From Methylibium sp. NZG (GTDB lineage Bacteria > Pseudomonadota > Gammaproteobacteria > Burkholderiales > Burkholderiaceae_C), in assembly GCA_001263235.1 (NCBI GenBank), contig LGRD01000017.1, forward strand, positions 1 through 59,406: a stretch of DNA of 59,406 bases, written 5' to 3'. The notes beneath the pieces are model-generated. The model had not been told where the DNA came from. It saw nothing but the letters and a program-made list of their open reading frames with translations, and ran no database searches. The translations under genes and the position numbers were made by a program. Shown here piece after piece: positions 52,922 through 59,406 of the stretch; position 1 is the first letter of the stretch; every line of letters begins with the position of its first letter.

Positions 52922-54298
52922 TCAGCGCAAGGCTTGGACGGGGTCTGGAGAGGGCTCGTGAGGCTCGGCGTCGGGTTCGGCCGTGGGCGTGGCGGTGGGC
53001 GGCACGGCTTCTGATGGCGACCTCGGCGCGATCGCCGCAATACATGCAACGCAACCCAGCAAGGCCAGCGCGCTGACGACGAACAGCGGGCGATACGACG
53101 GCAGCGCAGTAACGGCCAGCGCCATCAGGAAGCCGCCGACCGCCTGCGCCACCGCAAAGCTGAACGTTGCAGTGCCCCAGGCTTGGCGGTGGTGCTCGGC
53201 GCCGACGCGGTCGAGCGCGTAGGCCGAGACGAGCGAGGCGATGCCCGGCGTGAGCACGCCCATCAGCAGCGACGACACGAACAGCGCCGCAAAGTGGTCG
53301 CTCGCCACGGGCAGCACGGCGCTGAGCGCCTTGAGCAAGAAGGCGACGACGAGGCAGCGCTTCAGCCCGAATTTGTCGGCCAACGCGCCAGTGAGCAGCG
53401 GGCCCACCGCCGCGCCCAAGCCGAACATCGACCACAGGAAGCCACCGGTGGCCAGCGGCATGCCGAGCTCGCGCACGACGTAGTCGACCCAGAACAGCGT
53501 GTGCGCCAGGTAGCCGATGGCGTTGAGCGCGTGCGCGGCCCAGATCAGCCGCATCGCGCGCTGGTGGGCGGGCGACGCTGCGGCGGGTTCGTCCGCTGCC
53601 GCACGGGTTGCCGCCGACGGCGCGTCGGCAGATGCGCCTGCGCCCGCACCGGCACCCGCACCAGCACCTGAACCCACCGCAGCCTCCGACGGCCACTGCC
53701 GCCACGCCAGCAAGGTCAGCACCGAGCACAGCAGCCCCATGCCCAGCCAGGCGCCGGTGGGCCCACGCAACTCGAACACCGGCTGCGCCTCGCCACCATG
53801 GATGAACGCCAGGCCGATGCCCGCCACCAGCACCGGCACGAGCAGGCCCGACAGCACAGCCCCCAGGCCGATGCCGGAGAACACGACGCCGCTGGCCCGC
53901 CCCCTGACGTGCGGGCCGTGCAGCGGCAGCACGGCCGGCGCGGGCAGCACCATCAACAACGCGCCGCAAAAGCCCGCCACGGCGCGCCAGAGGTAGTGCC
54001 AAAGGAGGCCCGCACCCTCGATCGCCCCGGCAAAGAAGCTGAGCGAACACACCAGCATGGCGGCGCGCAGCAAGGGGGTCGCCCCGAAACGGTTGGCCAG
54101 CGCATTCGCCGCCCAGGCGCCGAACACATAGCCCCACAGCGTGGCCACACTCAGGTGCGACGCCTCGCCCTGTGTGAACCAGCCGGCCTGGATCAACACC
54201 GGCACCATCGCGATGAACGCAAAGCGGCCCAGGCCGTTGCCGACCAGCGTGGCGGCCAGGCCGGCGAGGCTCAGGCGGTTGAGGGCGGCAGCGTGCAT
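52922..54298 (-). CDS. MFS transporter, YbfB/YjiJ-like family
   Basis: This 458-aa protein has about twelve membrane helices. The start (GLAATLVGNGLGRFAFIAMVP) and the GEASHLSVATLWGYVFGAWA segment fit the YbfB/YjiJ family. Between the two six-helix halves is a low-complexity cytoplasmic linker made of Gly-Ala repeats, encoded by hexanucleotide repeats (53638-53680). The C-terminal tail is Pro/Glu-rich. It lies between the FAD protein and the LivK-type receptor. Confidence 0.85.
   Translation of the reverse strand: MHAAALNRLSLAGLAATLVGNGLGRFAFIAMVPVLIQAGWFTQGEASHLSVATLWGYVFGAWAANALANRFGATPLLRAAMLVCSLSFFAGAIEGAGLLWHYLWRAVAGFCGALLMVLPAPAVLPLHGPHVRGRASGVVFSGIGLGAVLSGLLVPVLVAGIGLAFIHGGEAQPVFELRGPTGAWLGMGLLCSVLTLLAWRQWPSEAAVGSGAGAGAGAGAGASADAPSAATRAAADEPAAASPAHQRAMRLIWAAHALNAIGYLAHTLFWVDYVVRELGMPLATGGFLWSMFGLGAAVGPLLTGALADKFGLKRCLVVAFLLKALSAVLPVASDHFAALFVSSLLMGVLTPGIASLVSAYALDRVGAEHHRQAWGTATFSFAVAQAVGGFLMALAVTALPSYRPLFVVSALALLGCVACIAAIAPRSPSEAVPPTATPTAEPDAEPHEPSPDPVQALR
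53638..53680. repeat. Hexanucleotide repeats coding the Gly-Ala linker of the MFS protein
   Basis: Tandem copies of GCACCG/GCACCA/GCGCCC units coding for GAGAGAGAGAGA. It is prone to length change without frameshift. Confidence 0.6.
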
Positions 54299-54387
54299 AT
54301 CGGCCCGTGAGCAGGTGGCGCAGGGAGCAGAGGTGCGGTGGAGCGTGCGGTGGATCGAGGGCGCATCAGGCCGGGTTCACGCGCCGC

Positions 54388-56364
54388 TCAGGAGAACGCG
54401 CTGTTGACCGACGCAAAGACCGACGCATCTTCCTCGGTCGGCAGCGGCGCGGCAACGGCCGCGGGAGCGGCAGGCTGCCGATGGGCCAGCGAGAGCATCT
54501 TGGCGACCGCGCGGTCGGCGTCGACGATGGCGGTGGAGTTGACGCCGGAGCGCGGCACCACGAAGGTGTAGAACTTGACGCCTTCAGTGGGGATGCCCAG
54601 CGCCCAGGCGTTGCCGACCACCTCGCCGCGCTTTGAGACCCAGTTGAAGTCGCGGTTGACCTCGATGCCACCGGGGTGAAAGCTGCCGTTGCGGAACGGC
54701 CGCACGTGCCCGGCGTCGAGCAGGCAGCGCATCAGCGGTGACGAATCCTCCAGCGGGCCGGGCATCGCGACGCGGGCCTTGACGAGCACGTGGACCGCGG
54801 CGTCGTGCTCCGGCCACGCGGCGCTGACGAGGCGCATCGGCGAGTCCGGCACTTCGCTCGACACGACGTCCCTTGCCACGTCCTTCGGCACGTCCCGTGG
54901 CAAACACGCCGCGCCCGGCCCCCAATCGGCCTGCAGCACGCCGGCCTCCATCAGCGCCAGCATCTCGGCGATGCGCCGCGGTGGCGGGCCGACGGCGACG
55001 CGGTTCATCACTGGCACGAACTCCGACAGCACCCAGCGGTGCGAGGCCTCGGTGAGGCCACCGAAGTCGATGGCCACGCGCAGCGTGTCGCGCAGGTCGC
55101 GCAGCACGTCGCTCGCGGCTTTCAGCGGGCTGTCGACGTTGCCTTTGGCGGCTTCGGTGAGATCCTGGCGAAGGTGGCCCGCGAGCCAGCCGCCGAACGC
55201 GCGGCGTGACTTCAGCGCCGCATCTGGCACCGGGGCCACCAGGCGCTGCCACGAGAACCGATCTGCCTCGGGGATGTACTGGCGGATCAGCGCCTCGCGC
55301 CGGGCCGCATCGGCGCAGACGAACTGGTTGCAGAACAGCAGCGTGGCCAGCGGGTCGCGCCGCTCCCGCAGGTAGGCCTCGCCGTGGGCGAATTGCATGT
55401 CGGCCAACAGCAGCGGCAAGACGTCGTGAACGAAGTCGAGTTGGCGTGTGGCGCGCAAGTCTCGCAGGCGCGATGCCAGCAGGAAGTGCGGCCGGTACTG
55501 CACCGACACGCCCTTTTGGTTGACCGCGCGCGCGCTCAGCGGCAACCCCGAACGCGAGAACGCGATCAGACGAGGCTCGCGGCCAGAGCGGATGTAGGTC
55601 AGTTCACCGTTTGTTGCCGACGGCACGAAGCGCCCTCCGCGGCCCAACGTCAACTCGGCCAGCACGTCGCAGGCGGTCAGGCCCATGCCTTCGATGGCCA
55701 CCGTCATGCCGGCTTCGACGGGCTTTAGCTTCTGCTGGATCGGGTACGGGTCGTCGACGACGAGGGTCGAGTGACCCCGGCTCGCCGCCGGCCTGGCCTT
55801 GCCGACAGCGGCCGTCGGTGCAGCGGGCTTGGAGTGGCCGGTGGTCAGCATCACGAAGTCGGCGCGGAAGGCGCCGGCCGCTGTCGAGAGCACCCATGTG
55901 CCGTCGTCGCCGCGCTCGGCACGCGTCACGGCGCTCTTGATGAAGCGCACCTTCATGTGCGCCGGAACCAGCGCACACAGGTAGTGAAACACCCAGTGCA
56001 GGTAGCGGCCGAACAGGCTTCTCGGGTAGTAGGCGTCGGCCACCACCGCCACGCCGGGGCCGGCGACGGCGCTCGCGGCGCGCGGCTGTTCACGCAGCCA
56101 TTGGTAGAACGACGGACCTTGCAGCACCGGGCCGGCGCACACGACCGACGGGTCGGAGAACTGGGTGATCTGGCATGCCACCGTGTTGACCGACAGGTGC
56201 TCCGACTGCTGCGGGTCGTGGCACCCCACGCCCGGCTCGTTGGGGTCGAACACGAGCACTTCGATCGGGCCCGACGGCCGCGCCCGCTCGCTCGCGACGA
56301 TGCGCTCCAGCACGGTCAAGCCTCGCGGGCCCGCGCCGATGATTCCGACCTGAACTGATGTCAT
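54388..56364 (-). CDS. FAD/NAD(P)-binding protein (NAD_binding_9-like)
   Basis: This 658-aa flavoprotein starts MTSVQVGIIGAGPRGLTVLERI, a Rossmann dinucleotide site. CHDPQQSEHLSVNTVACQITQ and IEGMGLTACDVLAELTLGRG are typical of the PF13454-type proteins. The C-terminal half includes SFHPGGIEVNRDFNWVSKRG, seen in the same group. Relatives are poorly characterised; some are annotated near N-hydroxylation or amino-acid genes. GGGAGAGGGC precedes the start. It probably heads the operon with the MFS and LivK-type genes. Confidence 0.75.
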   Translation of the reverse strand: MTSVQVGIIGAGPRGLTVLERIVASERARPSGPIEVLVFDPNEPGVGCHDPQQSEHLSVNTVACQITQFSDPSVVCAGPVLQGPSFYQWLREQPRAASAVAGPGVAVVADAYYPRSLFGRYLHWVFHYLCALVPAHMKVRFIKSAVTRAERGDDGTWVLSTAAGAFRADFVMLTTGHSKPAAPTAAVGKARPAASRGHSTLVVDDPYPIQQKLKPVEAGMTVAIEGMGLTACDVLAELTLGRGGRFVPSATNGELTYIRSGREPRLIAFSRSGLPLSARAVNQKGVSVQYRPHFLLASRLRDLRATRQLDFVHDVLPLLLADMQFAHGEAYLRERRDPLATLLFCNQFVCADAARREALIRQYIPEADRFSWQRLVAPVPDAALKSRRAFGGWLAGHLRQDLTEAAKGNVDSPLKAASDVLRDLRDTLRVAIDFGGLTEASHRWVLSEFVPVMNRVAVGPPPRRIAEMLALMEAGVLQADWGPGAACLPRDVPKDVARDVVSSEVPDSPMRLVSAAWPEHDAAVHVLVKARVAMPGPLEDSSPLMRCLLDAGHVRPFRNGSFHPGGIEVNRDFNWVSKRGEVVGNAWALGIPTEGVKFYTFVVPRSGVNSTAIVDADRAVAKMLSLAHRQPAAPAAVAAPLPTEEDASVFASVNSAFS

Positions 56365-56555
56365 TTGCCCTCTCCCGCCGGACGCAAGCGCAGAACGCCG
56401 GTCACCCCCCCTATCTCGGGGGTTGCTTCTGTCGCAATGATTGATCTACGCGTCGGCGAGTCGGGTATTCGCTTGTAACAAAGGTTGCGGCGGGGGCGGG
56501 GCTTCGGTCTACCCCGGCAGCGACCCGCCGGAGCACCACGAGCAGGCGCGAGCGG

Positions 56556-57188
56556 CTACAGCGACATTGCCGGCCGCAGCGCCATCGCGGCGCGCCACCG
56601 TTGCAGGTGCAGGTGCTGCTCGGTGGGCCGGACCTTGACGACGCGCGCAAAGTCGGTGGCCACCACCGCGGTGATGTCGGCGACGCTGAACCGGTCGGTG
56701 GCGATGAACTCGCGCCCGGCCAGGCGCGCATCGAGATCGGCGAAGAACTGCTGCAGCCGCGCGAGGCCGCGTTGGCCCAGCTCAGGAATCTGCGCGTAGT
56801 TCACCGGCCCCGGCAGCGCGCGGTTGGCCATCGCGGGCGTGCCGTTGCGCAGCGCCTCGGCGATGGCCATCAGGCCTTCAAACTCGACGCGCCAGTTCCA
56901 GCTCGCAACCTCGGCCTTCTCGGCCGGCGTGCGGCCGAGAAGCGGCGGTTCGGGGTAGCGCGCTTCCAACCAGGCGGTGATCGCGGCGTTGTCGGTCAAC
57001 ACCAGGCCTTCGTCGGTGCGCAGCGCGGGCACGGTGCATTGCGGGTTGATCGCGCGGTAGGCGTCGCCAAAGTGCTCGCCGCTGCGCAGGTCGACCGGCA
57101 CGGTGTTGTGCGCCACGCCTTTTTCAGCCAGCAGGATGCGTGCGCGGCGCGGGCTCGGCGCGGTGGCGCAGTCGTAGAGCGTGATCAT
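56556..57188 (-). CDS. Glutathione S-transferase family protein
   Basis: This 210-aa GST-fold protein has a thioredoxin-like N-terminal domain (MITLYDCATAPSPRRARILL, then CTVPALRTDEGLVLTDNAAI for glutathione binding) and a helical C-terminal domain (FSVADITAVVATDFARVVKV). It lies 31 bp after the YghU-like gene. It does not show the SSCSWRVRIAL-type signature of zeta-class maleylpyruvate isomerases. Confidence 0.88.
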   Translation of the reverse strand: MITLYDCATAPSPRRARILLAEKGVAHNTVPVDLRSGEHFGDAYRAINPQCTVPALRTDEGLVLTDNAAITAWLEARYPEPPLLGRTPAEKAEVASWNWRVEFEGLMAIAEALRNGTPAMANRALPGPVNYAQIPELGQRGLARLQQFFADLDARLAGREFIATDRFSVADITAVVATDFARVVKVRPTEQHLHLQRWRAAMALRPAMSL

Positions 57189-57219
57189 TGCCGGGGCCAG
57201 GGTCGATCGAACCGTGGCG

Positions 57220-58107
57220 TCAGGCCGGCGGCGCCAGCTTGTCCTGCGTTCGCAACTCGAAGTCGCTGGCGTCGTGCCGCTCGTGCAATTGGCTGTCGGG
57301 CTGGCCCCAGGTGCGGTTGACCTTGCGGCCTCGCTGCACCGCCGGGCGCTCGGCGACGCGGTCGGTCCAGCGCTGCACGTGTTTGTACTCCTGCACCTGC
57401 AAAAACTCGCCCGCCTCGTAGAGAAGGCCCTTGGCGAGCGCGCCGTACCAGGGCCACACGGCCATGTCGGCCACGGTGTAGTCGTCACCGGCAAGGTAGG
57501 CGCTCTCGGCGAGGCGCCGGTCGAGCACGTCGAGCTGGCGCTTGACCTCCATCGCGTAGCGGTCGATCGCGTATTCGATCTTGTGCGGCGCGTAGGCATA
57601 AAAATGCCCGAACCCGCCACCAAGGAAAGGCGCGCTGCCCATCTGCCAGAACAGCCACGACAGGCATTCGGCGCGCGCCGCGCCGCTGCTGGGCAGGAAG
57701 GCACCGAACTTCTCCGCCAGGTGCATCAGGATCGCACCCGACTCGAACACCCGCACCGGCTGCGGCCCGCTGCGGTCCATCAGCGCGGGGATCTTGGAGT
57801 TGGGGTTGACGGCGACGAAGCCGCTGTCGAACTGCGTGCCTTCGTTGATGCGGACCAGCCAGGCGTCGTACTCGGCGCCGTGGTGGCCGAGCGCCAGCAG
57901 CTCCTCCAGCATGACCGTCACCTTCACGCCGTTGGGCGTGCCCATCGAATACAGCTGCATCGGGTGGCGGCCCACCGGCAGCGCCTCGTCCTGCGTCGGC
58001 CCGGCGGTGGGGCGGTTGATGTTGGCAAACTGGCCGCCGTTGGCTTTGTTCCAGGTCCAGACGGGCGGTGGCGTGTAGGCAGGGGTGTTCGGGGTCGGGT
58101 CGGTCAC
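57220..58107 (-). CDS. yghU: YghU-type glutathione transferase / disulfide-bond oxidoreductase
   Basis: This 295-aa Nu-class GST relative contains PPVWTWNKANGGQFANINRP, MGTPNGVKVTVMLEEL, NPNSKIPALMDRSG and FGHFYAYAPHKIEYAIDRYA, all hallmarks of YghU/YfcG proteins that act on glutathione disulfides and peroxides. The start is GTG at 58105-58107, with GGAG upstream. It overlaps the DJ-1-type stop (GTGA). The larger open frame to 58758 runs through the DJ-1 gene and was rejected. Confidence 0.92.
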   Translation of the reverse strand: MTDPTPNTPAYTPPPVWTWNKANGGQFANINRPTAGPTQDEALPVGRHPMQLYSMGTPNGVKVTVMLEELLALGHHGAEYDAWLVRINEGTQFDSGFVAVNPNSKIPALMDRSGPQPVRVFESGAILMHLAEKFGAFLPSSGAARAECLSWLFWQMGSAPFLGGGFGHFYAYAPHKIEYAIDRYAMEVKRQLDVLDRRLAESAYLAGDDYTVADMAVWPWYGALAKGLLYEAGEFLQVQEYKHVQRWTDRVAERPAVQRGRKVNRTWGQPDSQLHERHDASDFELRTQDKLAPPA

Positions 58108-58739
58108 GGGGCAGCTCCGGGGGGTGTGGTGTGGATGAACGGCCGCACGACATTCAGCAGGCGCTCGACGTAGGCGTCCTTCTCGCCCACCGGCGCCACG
58201 TAGTGCAGCGCCTGCGCCGCGGCCTCGAAGCCGGCGCCGCGCGCCATCACCCATGCCGCGAGGTACTGCGACGAGAGGCAACCGCCGGCGGTGGCGATGG
58301 GCCCGCGCGCGTGGAAGGGCTCGTCGAGCACGCGCACACCGGCCTCTACCACCCAGGGTTTGGTGGTCAGGTCGGTGCAGGCGGGCACGTCGGCCAGCAG
58401 CCCGAGCCTGGCGAGCAACAAAGTGCCCGAACACTGTGCGCCGATCAGCTGGCGCAGCGGGTCGAGCTGCAACCGGTCGAGGGCGGCCCCCTTCTTTCCG
58501 TGGTCTTCGGCGATCGCGCGGGTGTACAGGCCGCTGCCGAAGATCACCGCATCGGCCTCGTTGGCAAACTCCAGCGGCTGTTGGGCCTCCACCGTCACGC
58601 CGCCCATCGACGTGACGTGGCGCGTCGGGCTGGTGATCTGCGCCTTCCAGCCCTGCGCGCCGAGCCGGTTCAGCAGCCCCAGCGCGATGAACGAGTCGAG
58701 CTCGTTGAAGCCGTCGAAGGTGAGGATGGCGATTCGCAT
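58104..58739 (-). CDS. DJ-1/PfpI (ThiJ) superfamily protein
   Basis: This 211-aa class I glutamine-amidotransferase-like protein starts MRIAILTFDGFNELDSFIAL. The nucleophile region is LIGAQCSGTLLLARLGLL, with Cys in the elbow position, and later TAGGCLSSQYLAAWVM. It could be a stress chaperone, glyoxalase-type enzyme or isonitrile-hydratase-like protein. It is the first gene of a three-gene operon with two GSTs, suggesting thiol or electrophile defence. Confidence 0.85.
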   Translation of the reverse strand: MRIAILTFDGFNELDSFIALGLLNRLGAQGWKAQITSPTRHVTSMGGVTVEAQQPLEFANEADAVIFGSGLYTRAIAEDHGKKGAALDRLQLDPLRQLIGAQCSGTLLLARLGLLADVPACTDLTTKPWVVEAGVRVLDEPFHARGPIATAGGCLSSQYLAAWVMARGAGFEAAAQALHYVAPVGEKDAYVERLLNVVRPFIHTTPPGAAP

Positions 58740-58761
58740 GGCGACCGACCCGGAGCAAGAA

Positions 58762-58800
58762 GAGCCCGCACTGTATCGAAGTACGTCGAAGTGCGGGCTC
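58762..58800 (-). terminator. Hairpin between katG and the DJ-1 gene
   Basis: GAGCCCGCACT and AGTGCGGGCTC form an 11-bp perfect stem around 17 bases. It lies after the katG stop on the minus strand. There is no T run, so it may be a weak terminator or mRNA end. Confidence 0.5.
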
Positions 58801-58857
58801 GCAGACCGGCCGCAGGAGCCTGGCTGCGGCAGGCCCGTGGGCCCGCCGCGCCTAAAC

Positions 58858-59406
<549 letters not shown>

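Noticed and set aside
56556..57188. GST as the missing maleylpyruvate isomerase
   Set aside because: It lacks the zeta-class N-terminal signature and is 20 kb from the gentisate genes in a stress-type operon.

Overview
The window is GC-rich chromosomal DNA, most likely from a Burkholderiales betaproteobacterium (Comamonadaceae or the Leptothrix/Rubrivivax/Methylibium group). This rests on the fimT-pilVWXY1-pilE pilin cluster, the mlaFEDACB order, Bug/TctC receptors, the msrPQ / cytochrome c4 / engB block and a CIRCE-controlled groESL. No rRNA, tRNA or CRISPR array was seen. Both ends cut genes: gltB on the left, katG on the right.

0-24 kb is mainly housekeeping. It holds glutamate synthase (gltB 3' part, gltD), a minor-pilin/PilY1 operon on the minus strand, the complete Mla phospholipid-transport operon, the MsrPQ periplasmic methionine sulfoxide reductase, a dihaem cytochrome c4 divergent from engB, an epoxide-hydrolase-like enzyme, a small DUF1360 pair, and groESL with a visible sigma-70 promoter, CIRCE operator and shared terminator.

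24-36 kb is catabolic. A tightly coupled set (SMP-30 lactonase, GntR regulator, isopropylmalate/tartrate-type dehydrogenase, Gfo/Idh oxidoreductase) is followed by a 264-272 bp fold-back element, then a DctPQM TRAP transporter and a small ABM-domain protein. Together they look like uptake and oxidation of an unidentified sugar acid or hydroxy acid. Next is a MarR-flanked gentisate pathway (3-hydroxybenzoate 6-hydroxylase-like enzyme, FAA hydrolase, gentisate dioxygenase, TctC receptor).

36-47 kb is the least conventional part. It carries a large BTAD/AAA regulator, a secreted eight-cysteine orphan protein, a CsgG-like/DUF4384 lipoprotein, an ECF sigma factor with anti-sigma, an FG-GAP/ASPIC secreted protein, and a vanadium-haloperoxidase-like enzyme with all vanadate-binding residues in place. 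An almost identical 31-bp sequence lies upstream of the regulator and of the Cys-rich protein. It is a candidate operator or promoter for an undescribed regulon.

47-59 kb holds a xylose-type ABC transporter (xylFHG), a repeat-containing spacer, a VapBC pair, an orphan LivK-type binding protein with an MFS transporter and a FAD/NAD(P)-binding protein, then a DJ-1 / YghU / GST cluster and the 3' end of katG. Function calls come from motif and family recognition only; no database search was run.
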